This document shows, piece after piece, positions 22,460 to 32,731 of a stretch of 64,000 nucleotides of DNA. Position numbers and translations under genes: made by a program. Each line of letters opens with the position of its first letter. The first letter of the stretch is position 1. The notes beneath the pieces are model-generated. The model did not search any database. It was not told the origin of the DNA and worked only from the letters and a program-made list of their open reading frames with translations. Origin of the DNA: Lolium rigidum (Eukaryota; Streptophyta; Magnoliopsida; Poales; Poaceae). The stretch spans positions 265,121,687 through 265,185,686 of the forward strand of contig NC_061510.1 in the NCBI RefSeq assembly GCF_022539505.1, given 5' to 3'.

Positions 22460-25400
22460 CATTAGTTGTAAGACTGTAAGCATGTTCTGTTTGTCTCCCA
22501 GTGTCTTCTGAGCCTCTGTGGACAGTGTTGTCAGGGTGGGTAACTCTGTCAGCAAAGGGGGAGGATACTCATAGAGGGCTTCAAAGGGAGACATCTTGAT
22601 TGCTGTATGGAAGCAAGTGTTGTACCAAAATTCTGCAGTAGGTAGCCATTCACTCCACTTCCTTGGTTCCTGGAAAGCCATGCATCTGAGGTATTGTTCC
22701 ATACACTGGTTAACCCTCTCAGTTTGCCCATCAGATTCTGGATGGTAGGCAGTGGAGAAGTGCAAGGAAATTTTCATGGCAGAGAATATCTCAGTCCACA
22801 ATTTGCTGAGAAAAATCCTGTCTCTGTCTGTGATGATGACAGTAGGAGGTCCATGGAGCTTCAGAATGTTGTCTATGAACAGCTGAGCAACCTTTTGAAC
22901 AGTATATGGGTGAGCCATAGGAAGGAAATGAGCATATTTGGTTAGTCTGTCAACTACCACTAATATGACATCTTTTCCATGTGATTTGGGTAGGCCCTCC
23001 ACAAAGTCCATGCTGATGGCTCCCCATTTGGTTTCAGGGATTGGTATGGGGTCCAACAAGCCTGGGTACTGTACCCTTTCAGTCTTGGATATCTGGCACA
23101 CAGGGCAGGCAGCTATCCATTGTTCCAATTGTTGCTTCATTTTAGGCCAAAAGAAGAGGTGTTTGAGTTTCTGGTAAGTTACCCTGTTGCCTGAGTGACC
23201 ACCAATAGCAGAGGAATGGAATGTGTCAAACAGTTTCTGTCTGAGGTTGGTACCAGATCCAATCACTATTCTCCCTTTGAATCTGAGGATACCAGTTTGT
23301 ACTGTGTAATTAGCATGGCTTGTTGGGTTGATAGCCACTTCTTGTAACAACTTGGAACATTCTGTATCTGCTACATAGGAGTCAGTAACTTGTGCTACCC
23401 AGGTAGGTGTGGCAATGGTAGTGGCCATAGCTGTATCAGTGGGTTCCTGTTCTGTTGGTTGGAATTTCCTGGACAGGGCATCAGCTACTATATTGTCACA
23501 TCCTTTTTTGTACTGAATGGAATAGTCAAATTCCAGGAGCTTCAACATTAATTTGTGCTGTATTCCTTCTAGTAGTTTTTGACTGGCCAAGTACTTGAGG
23601 CTGCTTTGATCAGTTTTGATGATCAGTTTGTTGCCCAGAAAATAGTGTCTCCATTTTTTGAGGGCCTCCAAGATAGCCATAGCCTCTTTTTCATAAACTG
23701 ATTTCTCTGCATTGTTTGGGCCCAAGCATTTACTGAAATAGGCCAAAGGTCTTGATTGTTGCATGAGAACTGCTCCTAGACCAGTATGGCAAGCATCTGT
23801 TTCCAGGATGAAGGGAAGTGTGAAGTTAGGGAGTGCCAGAAGAGGTGGCTGGGACATTACTTGCTTCAGTTTCTGGAATGCCATGTTCTGGTCAGAAGTC
23901 CATTGGTAAGCATTCTTCTTCAGCACAGCATGTAGTGGTTGACAGATGTGAGCATATCCAGGAATGAACCTTCTGTAATAACCAGTGAGACCTAAGAATC
24001 CTCTCAGTTGCTTGATACACTGTGGTACTGGCCAATTGAGGATGTCTTGTATTTTGGATGGGTCAGTTGCTACTCCTTTTCCAGAAATAATATGCCCCAG
24101 GTATTCTATCTGTGACTGCTCAAATTGACATTTTGATATTTTTGCTTTGAGGTCATGTACTCTGAAAATGTTGAGGACAATCTTCAGGTGCTCTATATGT
24201 TCTTCCTGGGATTTACTGTATACAAGGATGTCATCAAAAAATACCAAGACAAACTGTCTCAGGTATTTGGAGAATATGCTATTCATTAATTCCTGGAAGG
24301 TAGCAGGGGCATTGCACAGGCCAAAAGGCATTACCAGATACTCATAGTGGCCCATGTGTGTGGAGAAGCCAGTCTTGTGTATGTCTGCCTCATTCATTCT
24401 GATCTGATGATAGCCAGATTTTAAGTCAAATTTAGAGAAAATGACTGCTCCTTGCAATTCATCCAGAAGATCCTCTATGACAGGGATGGGAAACTTGTTT
24501 TTTATGGTCAGGGCATTGAGAGCTCTGAAATCCACACAGAGTCTCCATGACTTGTCCTTTTTTCTAACCAGTATCACAGGGGAAGAAAATGGGCTCTTGC
24601 TCAGTCTTATCTCCTTATTCTTCAGCATCTCTTTGATTACCTGCTCTACAGCATTTTTCTGGCTGTGTGACATCCTGTAAGGCCTGATGTTAGGTGGTTT
24701 AGCATCATTGAACAGTGGGATTTGGTGATCACACTGTCTTGCAGGAGGTAGACCCACTGGAGGCTGGAAGATATCTTGGAATTGGTGTAGTAAAGCACTG
24801 ACTGGTTCAGATACTGGTGGTTGTATTGCTTCAGTATTGGCATTGTCAGTTTGCACATTACATAACCAGTACCCTGAAGCTCCCTTGGCAATCAATTTGT
24901 TGCATTTCTCTGATGAGATGATGAGTTTCTCTGTGGGAAATAGGTGATCCTTCAGAGTAAGGACCTGGCCATCGATTCCAATCAGTAACTGTCTTTTGAT
25001 GAAATCAAAGGTAACTGGGTTATGTTGCTTGAACCAATTTACCCCCAGGATAATATCTGCTCCTTGTAGTTCCAGGATTTTGAAGTTTGTGGAGAATTTA
25101 TGGCCTTGTATACTGAACTGGCAATTGTAAGCTGTGGCTGTAGAAGTTAGAGTGCCACCACCGGCTACTTTGATCGTCCTCTGTTTGGTTGCAGTTAAGG
25201 GAATGTTATGGGCTTGAGCAAATTTCATATCCATGAATGTGTCAGTACTACCAGTATCAGCTAGTGCCACTGCTGAAGCCTTGTTCAGTTTGAGTAACAG
25301 AGAAATTGTGGAGTCACTTGGACACCCATTGTAAGCTGCAGATGATATGTTCATGAGTTGTTCCTGCTCAGCTGGAATATCAGGAGCTGCCTCTATAGGA

Positions 25401-27031
25401 GGGGCTTGTTGCATGTCAACTGGCTGGACTGGCAATTCAGCTGCTGCTGGGGGATCCATATCCTGGTCATTTCCCTGCATTTCTATGACCTGCAAGGCTC
25501 TTATCATTGGTTGACATCTGTGCCCAATTATCCAGTTCTCTGGACAATACCAGCATTTGCGAGGTTCTCTTGCTCTGTCATTAGCTGCTCTTTGTCTGTT
25601 CTCTCTTGGTACCATTGGTCTGTTTGGTGGAAGGGGAACTCGAGCTGGGGGAGGGAATTGTGCAGGTCTTCTGGGCACCACATTGGAAGCCTTTTCATAT
25701 TGCCTGGCGTACCAGTAGGCTGAGAGCAGGGAGTCAGGTTTTTGGCACTGGACCTGATGCTTGATGTTTTCCTTCAGTCCACTGACAAAACGATCGACAA
25801 AGAAGTCCTGGGGTAGATAAGTCCTTTCCCTTTTCATCTGAGTCATCCATGTTTCATAGGCATCAATATAGGAATTTACTGATGTCACTTGCTTCAATAA
25901 TTGCAGTTGATCCATTGGATCATTGGCGACTGCCTCGGGAAAGCGATCAATGAGAATTTGGCTGAGTTGTTCCCAGGACAGTGTTTGCAAGTTCAGGCCA
26001 GCAGTACTGATCCAAGTTTTTGCTTGACCTCTGATATGAGCCAATCCCCACTTGACTCTGTGTTCATCTGGTATATTGACAAGCTCCAGTATATCCTCGC
26101 ACTCAAGTAGCCACGCCCTTGGGGCTTCCCCTGAGAAAATAGGTAACTCGACATGTGGTGTGCGCAAATGCACCTCGTAATTGGTTTGTGGTTGTTGCGG
26201 GAAACGTTGAGGTGGGTATGGTTGTGTGTAGGTGGGTTGGGATAGCTGGGTGTGGTTTGGGTTATGAAACTGGGTAGGTTGTTGTTGTATGTGGGGAGGA
26301 GGTAGTAGTTGCTGGGTTGTGCTGAATGGTGGGTGATATTGTTGTGGGTGATATGGGTTTTGGCTGGTGTTGGGGGTGGAGGAGGGGTGGTTTTGGGGAA
26401 ACGATGGTTGTTGGTACATCTGTGGGTGAGTAGTGGGGTTGGAAACTTGGTGGATGTGCTGAATCGGTGGTGGTGTGGTGTGTATGGTGGAGGTAGTGAC
26501 GAGCGGCGCGGTGTATGTGTAAACTGGTGGTGTGGGAGACACAAAGGTGGTGGCTTTGGGTGGGTAGGCAGGGTGAGGTAAGTTCTCCGGCGTCAAGGCG
26601 CCGAATTGAGGCGGTGTAGGCACGGTGGTGACCGGGGTTGGCGCCGGTGTGGTGACCTCCAAGATCGGAGACAGGGATACATGGGACAGAGGTGGCGGCG
26701 TGGAAAGGAGGTGGCTTTGGGTGTTGGAGAGGTTGAGGTGACCCGTAGATGCGATCCCGGCGGCGGTAGCGTAAGGCATGGACGTAAACAGAGCAGCCAT
26801 CATCTGAGTCATGCGAGACATCTCACCTTGCATTGCTTGCAGCGCGGCGGATGTGTCGGCGGCAGACTGTTCGTGCTTGTCCAGGCGGCGGCGGATGGCG
26901 CGGACCTCGCGCGGAAGTCGAGCCATGCGCTGTTCGTCCTCGAGGTCGTCCTCCTCCGTTGTGGCGGCGCGTCCCTCGCCACGGATCCGGCGATCGCGCG
27001 ACGTGGATCTCGATCTGGCGTCCGACGGCAT
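22451..27031 (-). CDS. Gag-Pol polyprotein of element C (C-terminus truncated)
   Basis: 1526 codons in one frame. The start at 27031 (MPSDARSRSTSRD) is preferred over an upstream Met that lies inside the LTR. Approximate order: Arg-rich coiled region and Pro/Thr/His-rich linker (1-300), gag core with AWLLECEDILELV (about 330-460), zinc knuckle CWYCPENWIIGHRC (about 490), protease ALADTGSTDTF (about 590), RT with VILVRKKDKSW (about 820) and LVFFDDILVYS (about 930), RNase H with ILETDACHTGLGAVL (about 1077), integrase HSSAIGGHSG and ACPVCQ (about 1270-1310) with D, D, E residues in SMDFVEGLP, ITDRDRIF and HPESDGQTERVN (about 1430). All catalytic residues are present. The usual integrase C-terminal tail and any chromodomain are missing because of a deletion that fuses pol to the 3' LTR. 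Confidence 0.95.
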   Translation of the reverse strand: MPSDARSRSTSRDRRIRGEGRAATTEEDDLEDEQRMARLPREVRAIRRRLDKHEQSAADTSAALQAMQGEMSRMTQMMAALFTSMPYATAAGIASTGHLNLSNTQSHLLSTPPPLSHVSLSPILEVTTPAPTPVTTVPTPPQFGALTPENLPHPAYPPKATTFVSPTPPVYTYTAPLVTTSTIHTTPPPIQHIHQVSNPTTHPQMYQQPSFPQNHPSSTPNTSQNPYHPQQYHPPFSTTQQLLPPPHIQQQPTQFHNPNHTQLSQPTYTQPYPPQRFPQQPQTNYEVHLRTPHVELPIFSGEAPRAWLLECEDILELVNIPDEHRVKWGLAHIRGQAKTWISTAGLNLQTLSWEQLSQILIDRFPEAVANDPMDQLQLLKQVTSVNSYIDAYETWMTQMKRERTYLPQDFFVDRFVSGLKENIKHQVQCQKPDSLLSAYWYARQYEKASNVVPRRPAQFPPPARVPLPPNRPMVPRENRQRAANDRAREPRKCWYCPENWIIGHRCQPMIRALQVIEMQGNDQDMDPPAAAELPVQPVDMQQAPPIEAAPDIPAEQEQLMNISSAAYNGCPSDSTISLLLKLNKASAVALADTGSTDTFMDMKFAQAHNIPLTATKQRTIKVAGGGTLTSTATAYNCQFSIQGHKFSTNFKILELQGADIILGVNWFKQHNPVTFDFIKRQLLIGIDGQVLTLKDHLFPTEKLIISSEKCNKLIAKGASGYWLCNVQTDNANTEAIQPPVSEPVSALLHQFQDIFQPPVGLPPARQCDHQIPLFNDAKPPNIRPYRMSHSQKNAVEQVIKEMLKNKEIRLSKSPFSSPVILVRKKDKSWRLCVDFRALNALTIKNKFPIPVIEDLLDELQGAVIFSKFDLKSGYHQIRMNEADIHKTGFSTHMGHYEYLVMPFGLCNAPATFQELMNSIFSKYLRQFVLVFFDDILVYSKSQEEHIEHLKIVLNIFRVHDLKAKISKCQFEQSQIEYLGHIISGKGVATDPSKIQDILNWPVPQCIKQLRGFLGLTGYYRRFIPGYAHICQPLHAVLKKNAYQWTSDQNMAFQKLKQVMSQPPLLALPNFTLPFILETDACHTGLGAVLMQQSRPLAYFSKCLGPNNAEKSVYEKEAMAILEALKKWRHYFLGNKLIIKTDQSSLKYLASQKLLEGIQHKLMLKLLEFDYSIQYKKGCDNIVADALSRKFQPTEQEPTDTAMATTIATPTWVAQVTDSYVADTECSKLLQEVAINPTSHANYTVQTGILRFKGRIVIGSGTNLRQKLFDTFHSSAIGGHSGNRVTYQKLKHLFFWPKMKQQLEQWIAACPVCQISKTERVQYPGLLDPIPIPETKWGAISMDFVEGLPKSHGKDVILVVVDRLTKYAHFLPMAHPYTVQKVAQLFIDNILKLHGPPTVIITDRDRIFLSKLWTEIFSAMKISLHFSTAYHPESDGQTERVNQCMEQYLRCMAFQEPRKWSEWLPTAEFWYNTCFHTAIKMSPFEALYEYPPPLLTELPTLTTLSTEAQKTLGDKQNMLTVLQLMKE

Positions 27032-27099
27032 GGTGGTGTTGTTGGGGTAGGCGGGCGGGTAGCGCGGCGGCTTGGGGAAGGGTGGGAGGGGAATTACTC

Positions 27100-27111
27100 G
27101 CTCTGATACCA
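27100..27111 (-). other. Primer binding site of element C (tRNA-iMet type)
   Basis: GCTCTGATACCA on the plus strand, so TGGTATCAGAGC on the minus strand, complementary to the 3' end of initiator tRNA-Met. It lies three bases inside the 5' LTR boundary. It differs from the tRNA-Asp sites of A, B, D and G. Confidence 0.92.
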
Positions 27112-27114
27112 CCT

Positions 27115-27459
27115 TGTCAGGACCCCGGTGGATCATGACTTGGCCATAGCCGGAGAGGAGGAAGAAGGTGGAGCACCGGCGGCTCAGATCTACAACTAGG
27201 TAAAGTAAGGTGCAAAACAGGAATAGAATTTTTAGGTTTTCATTAGCGTGCCTCCCTTCCTCCCACTCCTACTCTTTTATAGCACAAGAGTAGGACCACG
27301 CAGATTAATTAGTTCCAGCTTATTACATCATAAACACGCTTAGCGCGCGAAAGTACGGTTCAAAAAAGGTGAAGACATCCGGAGCGTCCGTTGCCAAACG
27401 AAGGGACTGGATCGACGAAGCTGGACTGATGATGTCGCTGAGTGCTCTTGTTCCTGACA
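27115..27459 (-). repeat. 5' LTR of element C, complete, with TATA box
   Basis: 345 bp, TGTCAGGAAC...GGTCCTGACA on the minus strand. A TATA box, CTATAAAAGAG, lies on the minus strand at about 27272-27283, with U3 to its right. Confidence 0.93.
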
Positions 27460-27464
27460 ACAAG
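27460..27464. repeat. Target-site duplication of element C, right copy
   Basis: ACAAG, matching 22292-22296. Confidence 0.92.
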
Positions 27465-27577
27465 GGCTTAAGCTTTCATGAACATACCCTTTTTCGAGGA
27501 GATCTTGAATTTGTCATTGTATCTCCTTTGTGTGTTCGGGGTTGGTGCGGTATGCGGCTCGGTTTGGTAGAGGGGCG
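27465..27577 (-). pseudogene. Element E protease-RT linker between elements C and D
   Basis: On the minus strand this short island encodes PLPNRAAYRTNPEHTKEIQ, an in-frame TGA, then QIQDLLEKGYVHESLSPC. This is the conserved lead-in to Gypsy RT. It continues in frame with IDLIPG at 34330 on one side and with AVPVILVP at 22290 on the other, which proves that D and C are insertions in one gene. The TGA could come from CGA by a C-to-T change. Confidence 0.92.
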
Positions 27578-27582
27578 CCGGG
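27578..27582. repeat. Target-site duplication of element D, left copy
   Basis: CCGGG, identical to 34324-34328. Confidence 0.92.
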
Positions 27583-29180
27583 TGATGCGTGTAGTTGACA
27601 CGTCCGTTGGGAACCCCAAGAGGAAGGTGTGATGCGCACAGCGGCAAGTTTCCCTCAGTAAGAAACCAAGGTTTAATCGAACCAGTAGGAGTCAAGAAGC
27701 ACGTTGAAGGTTGATGGCGGCGGGATGTAGTGCGGCGCAACACCGGAGATTCCGGCGCCAACGTGGAACCTGCACAACACAACCAAAGTACTTTGCCCCA
27801 ACGAAACGAGTGAGGTTGTCAATCTCACCGGCTTGCTGTAACAAAGGATTAACCGTATTGTGTGGAAGATGATTGTTTGCAGAGAAAACGAGTAAAAACA
27901 AGTATTGCAGACAGATTTGTATTTCGAGTATAAAAGAATGGACCGGGGTCCACAGTTCACTAGAGGTGTCTCTCCCATAAGATAAAAGCATGTTGGGTGA
28001 ACAAATTACAGTCGGGCAATTGACAAATAGAGAGAGCATAACAATGCACATACATGACATGATAAGTATAGTGAGATTTAATTGGGCATCACGACAAAGT
28101 ACATAGACCGCCATCCAACTGCATCTATGCCTAAAAAGTCCACCTTCAGGTTATCATCCGAACCCCCTCCCGTATTAAGTTGCTAACAACGGACAATTGC
28201 ATTAAGTATGGTGCGTAATGTAATCAACAACTACATCCTCGGACATAGCGCCAATGTTTTATCCCTAGTGGCAACAGCACAACACAACCTTAGAACTTTC
28301 ACATCATCGTCCCAGGTGTCAATGCAGGCATGAACCCACTATCGAGCATAAATACTCCCTCTTGGAGTTAAAAGCAAAAACTTGGCCAGAGCCTCTACTA
28401 GTAACGGAGAGCATGCAAGATCATAAACAACACATATGTAATAACTTGATAATTAACATGACATGGTATTCTCTATCCATCGGATCCCGACAAACACAAC
28501 ATAGAGTATTACAAATAGATGATCTTGATCATGTTAGGCAGCTCACAAGATCCAACAATGAAGCACAATGAGGAGAAGACAACCATCTAGCTACTGCTAT
28601 GGACCTATAGTCCGGGGGTGAACTACTCACTCATCACTCCGGAGGCGACCATGGCGGTGTAGAGTCCTCCGGGAGATGAATCCCCTCTCCGGCAGGGTGC
28701 CGGAGGAGATCTCCAGAATCCCCCGAGATGGGATCGGCGGCGGCGGCGTCTCAGTAAGGTTTTCCGTATCGTGGTTTTTCGCATCAGGGGTTTCGCGATG
28801 GAGGCTTTAAGTAGGCGGAAGGGCAGAGTCGGGGGCCTGACGAGGGGCCCACACCATAGGGCGGCGCGGGCCCCCCCTTGGCCGCGCCGCCTTGTGGTGT
28901 CGCCACCTCGTGGCCCCACTTCGGATGTTCTTCGGTCTTCTGGAAGCTCCGTGGAAAAATAGGCCCCTGGGTCTTCGTTTCGTCCAATTCCGAGATTATT
29001 CCTTACTAGGATTTCTGAAACCAAAAACAGCAGAAAACGAGAGCGGCACTTCGGCATCTTGTTAATAGGTTAGTTCCGGAAAATGCACGAATATGACATA
29101 AAGTGTGCATAAAACATGTAGGTATCATCAATAATATGGCATAGAACATAAGAAATTATCGATACGTCGGAGACGTATCA
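27583..29180 (-). repeat. 3' LTR of element D
   Basis: 1598 bp, bounded by TGATGCGTG and GACGTATCA. Against the other LTR (32732-34323) most differences fall at CAG or CTG triplets, for example ACGAAACGAGTG near 27805 versus CGAAACAGTG near 32955. Confidence 0.95.
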
Positions 29181-31768
29181 AGCATCCCCAAGCTTAGTTC
29201 TGCTCGTCCCGAGCAGGTAAAACGATAACAAAGATAATTTCTGAAGTGATATGCCATCATAACCTTGATCATACAATTTGTAAACATATGTAGTGAATGC
29301 AGCGATCAAAACAATGGTAATGACATGAGTAAACAAGTGAATCATAAAGCAAAGACTTTTCATGAATAGTACTTCAAGACAAGTATTAATAAGTCTTGCA
29401 TAAGGGTTAACTCATAAAGCAATAAATCAAAGTAAAGGTATTGAAGCAACACAAAGGAAGATTAAGTTTCAGCGGTTGCTTTCAACTTGTAACATGTATA
29501 TCTCATGGATAATTGTCAACATAGAGTAATATAACAAGTACAATATGCAAGTATGTAGGAATCAATGCACAGTTCACACAAGTGTTTGCTTCTTGAGGTG
29601 GAGAGAAATAGGTGAACTGACTCAACATAAAAGTAAAGAGAATGGTCCTTCAAAGAGGAAAGCATCGATTGCTATATTTGTGCTAGAGCTTTTATTTTGA
29701 AAACATGAAACAATTTTGTCAACGGTAGTAATAAAGCATATGAGTTATGTACATTATATCTTACAAGTTGCAAGTCTCATGCATAGTATACTAATAGTGC
29801 TCGCACCTTGTCCTAATTAACTTGGACTACCGGATCTTTGCAATGCACATGTTTTGACCAAGTGTCACAATGGGGTACCTCCATGCCGCATGTACAAAGG
29901 TCTAAGGAGAAAGCTCGCATTTTGGATTTCCCGCTTTTGATTATTCTCAACTTAGACATCCATACCGGGACAACATGGACAACGAGATAATGGACTCCTC
30001 TTTAATGCATAAGCATGTGGCAACAATTATTATTCTCATATGAGATTGAGGATATATGTCCAAACTGAAACTTCCACCATGAATCATGGCTTTAGTTAGC
30101 GGCCCAAAGTTCTTCTCTAACAATATGCATGCTCCAACCATAAAGGTGGTAGATCTCTCTTGCTTCGGACAAGACGGACATGCATAGCAACTCACATGAT
30201 ATCCAACAAAGAATAGTTGATGGCGTCCCCGAAACATGGTTATCGCACAACAAGCAACTTAATAAGAGATAAAGTGCATAAGTACATATTCAATACCACA
30301 ATAGTTTTTAAGCTATTTGTCCCATGAGCTATATATTGCAAAGGTGAATGATGGAATTTTAAAGGTAGCACTCAAGCAATTTACTTTGGAATGGCGGATA
30401 AATACCATGTAGTAGGTAGGTATGGTGGACACAAAAGGCATAGTGGTTGGCTCAAGGATTTTGGATGCATGAGAAGTATTCCCTCTCGATACAAGTTTTA
30501 GGCTAGCAAGGTTATTTGAAACAAACACAAGGATGAACGGTACAGCAAAACTCACATAAAAGACATATGGTAAACATTATAAGACTCCATACCGTCTTCC
30601 TTGTTGTTCAAAACTCAATACTAGATGTTATCTAGACTCTAGAGAAACCAAATATGCAAACCAAATTAGCACGCTCTAAGTATTTTTTCATTAATGGGTG
30701 CAAAGTATATGATGCAAGAGCTTAAACATGAGCACAACAATTGCCAAGTATCAAATTATCCAAGACATTTTAGAGTTACTACATGTAGCATTTTCCAATT
30801 CCAACCATATAACAATTTAACGAAGAAGAAACTTCGCCATGAATACTATGAGTAGAGCCTAAGGACATATTTGTCCATATGCTACAGCGGAGCGTGTCTC
30901 TCTCCCATAAAGTGAATGCTAGGATCCATTTTATTCAAACAAAACAAAAAACAAAAACAAACCGACGCTCCAAGTAAAGTACATAAGATGTGACGGAATA
31001 AAAATATAGTTTCGGGGAGGAACTCGATAATGTTGTCGATGAAGAAGGGGATGCCTTGGGCATCCCCAAGCTTAGACAGCTTGAGTCTTCTTAGAATATG
31101 CAGGGGTGAACCACCGGGGCATCCCCAAGCTTAGAGCTTTCACTCTCCTTGATCATATTGCATCATACTCCTCTCTTGATCCTTGAAAACTTCCTCCACA
31201 CCAAACTCGAAACAACTCATTATAGGGTTAGTGCATAATAAAAATTCACATGTTCAGAGGTGACACAATCATTCTTAACACTTCTGGACATTGCATAAAG
31301 CTACTGGACATTAATGGATCAAATAAATTCATCCAACATAGCAAAAGAGGCAATGCGAAATAAAAGACGAGAATCTGTCAAAACAGAACGATCCGTAAAG
31401 ATGGATTTTATTAGGCCACCGAGACTTGCTCAAACGAAAATGATCAAATTGAATGAAAGTTGCGTACATATCCGAGGATCATGCTCGTAAATTGGCTTAA
31501 TTTTCTGAACTACCTACAGGGAGATAGACCCAGATTCGTGACGGCAAAGAAATGCGGAGCTGCGCGATAATCCAAATCTAGTACTTACTTTTCTATCAAA
31601 GACTTTACTTGGCACAACAAAACATAAAACTAAGATAAGGAGAGGTTGCTACAGTAGTAAACAACTTCCAAGACACAAATATAAAATAAAGTACTGTAGT
31701 AAAAACTTGGGTTGTCTCCCATAAGCGCTTTTGTTTAACGCCTTTCAGCTAGGCGCAGAAAGTGTATC
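29181..31768 (-). other. Noncoding 3' region and purine tract of element D
   Basis: 2.6 kb homologous to 3338-5941 of element A and 7538-9300 of element B. The minus-strand purine tract AAGCTTGGGGATGCT abuts the LTR at 29181-29195, and the same word recurs near 31070 and 31125. No credible ORF. Confidence 0.78.
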
Positions 31769-32413
31769 TCAAGTAACATCAAAGGGTGGTGCACCTACAG
31801 CGGGGTTTGGAGTTTTCTCAACCATGCATAGTATATTGGATACATAAGTTTCAGCGTCTCCCTTTTCATTAGTCTTGGGCTTGCTACTCTCATCGAACAA
31901 ATTTTCAGGAACAAGCCAAGCATAGTTATGTTCTAGTGCATCATTCATAGCTAGGAGTTTACATGGTATTGGTGCTTTGATCTCCCCACCATCATTAATA
32001 TTATTAGTGTACCTTATTCTTTCCATGTCCATTTTTTCAAGGAGACCAACAAAATTAGTATGAGAACCGAGCATATTAAATTTAGCAAATACCTTTCTAG
32101 CCTCTCTTGCTAGACCACCAAATTCTCTAAGAAGGGTTTCTAATACAAAATCTTTCTTTTCCCCCTCTTCCAAATCACCAAGTGTAAGAAACATGTGTTG
32201 GATTATAGGATTGAGATTAACAAATTTAGTTTCCAACAGGCGAACTAAATGCGTAGCAGCAATTTCATAAGTGGGAGCAAGGTCTACCAAGTGTCTATCT
32301 TCAAAATCCTCAATGGTACTAACATGATTGAAAAATTCTTCTATATTGTTTCTCCCAATGATAGACCCGCGTCCTACCGGTATGTTTTTTGTGGTAAAAT
32401 TAAAGGGAAACAT
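31769..32413 (-). CDS. Unidentified 214-residue ORF of element D
   Basis: Uninterrupted frame starting MFPFNFTTKNIPVGRG and ending PPFDVT. It occupies the position of gag in element A and shares only the final DVT-stop and downstream sequence with A's protease frame. It has no zinc knuckle, no D-T/S-G motif and no Gypsy pol motif. It looks mainly helical, with EEFFNHVSTIEDFED, HLVRLLETKFVNLNP and LLREFGGLAREARKVFAKF. A mixed acidic Lys/Glu segment follows near residue 180. An intact frame in an element full of CAG/CTG discrepancies suggests purifying selection or recent activity. I do not recognise a family. It may be a diverged structural protein or a captured host exon. Confidence 0.75.
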   Translation of the reverse strand: MFPFNFTTKNIPVGRGSIIGRNNIEEFFNHVSTIEDFEDRHLVDLAPTYEIAATHLVRLLETKFVNLNPIIQHMFLTLGDLEEGEKKDFVLETLLREFGGLAREARKVFAKFNMLGSHTNFVGLLEKMDMERIRYTNNINDGGEIKAPIPCKLLAMNDALEHNYAWLVPENLFDESSKPKTNEKGDAETYVSNILCMVEKTPNPAVGAPPFDVT

Positions 32414-32622
32414 GATGAAATAAGTAAAGTAAATGCAAGTAACTAATTTTTTTTTGTGTTTTTAATATAGCAAACAAGATAGTAAATAAAGTAAAGCTAG
32501 CAACTAATTTTTTTGTGTTTTGATATAATGCAGCAAACAAAGTAGTAAATAAAATAAAGCAAGACAAAAACAAAGTAAAGAGATTGGGAAGTGGAGACTC
32601 CCCTTGCAGCGTGTCTTGATCT

Positions 32623-32639
32623 CCCCGACAACGGCGCCA
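32623..32639 (-). other. Second, imperfect primer-site copy in element D
   Basis: CCCCGACAACGGCGCCA on the plus strand is the tRNA-Asp primer site with one change (GGC to GAC). It is followed by GAAATTTGGTGGTGCGTAG, a remnant like the LTR end. It lies 82 bp from the true site at 32705-32721 and looks like a duplicated LTR-leader junction. Confidence 0.75.
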
Positions 32640-32704
32640 GAAATTTGGTGGTGCGTAGTTGACGTGGGAGTTAGAAATCTTTGTGGTGTAGCTTTTCTTC
32701 AGTT

Positions 32705-32721
32705 CCCCGGCAACGGCGCCA
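32705..32721 (-). other. Primer binding site of element D (tRNA-Asp type)
   Basis: CCCCGGCAACGGCGCCA on the plus strand, a perfect tRNA-Asp 3' end, 10 bases from the LTR boundary at 32732. Confidence 0.9.
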
Positions 32722-32731
32722 GAAATTTGCT

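Larger units (their letters stand above)
22297..27459 (-). mobile_element. Element C: young Ty3/Gypsy retrotransposon with truncated 3' LTR
   Basis: Bounded by TGTCAGGACC at 22297 and CCTGACA at 27459 with a perfect 5-bp duplication ACAAG. The 5' LTR (27115-27459, 345 bp) is complete. The 3' LTR (22297-22459) keeps only 163 bp, identical base for base to the matching part of the 5' LTR, which points to a recent insertion. A 1526-codon polyprotein fills the interior without interruption. Short LTRs, a tRNA-iMet primer site and the C-x2-C knuckle form suggest a Reina-like chromovirus, which is inference. The polypurine tract, U3 and the end of pol are deleted. Confidence 0.92.

Noticed and set aside
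26309..27106. Plus-strand ORFs of 90-166 codons
   Set aside because: They are shadows of the Pro/Thr/His-rich and Arg-rich gag region of element C on the other strand.
27032..27136. Upstream start (Met at 27136) for the element C polyprotein
   Set aside because: Those codons lie in the 5' LTR and primer site; the first ATG in the internal region is at 27031.
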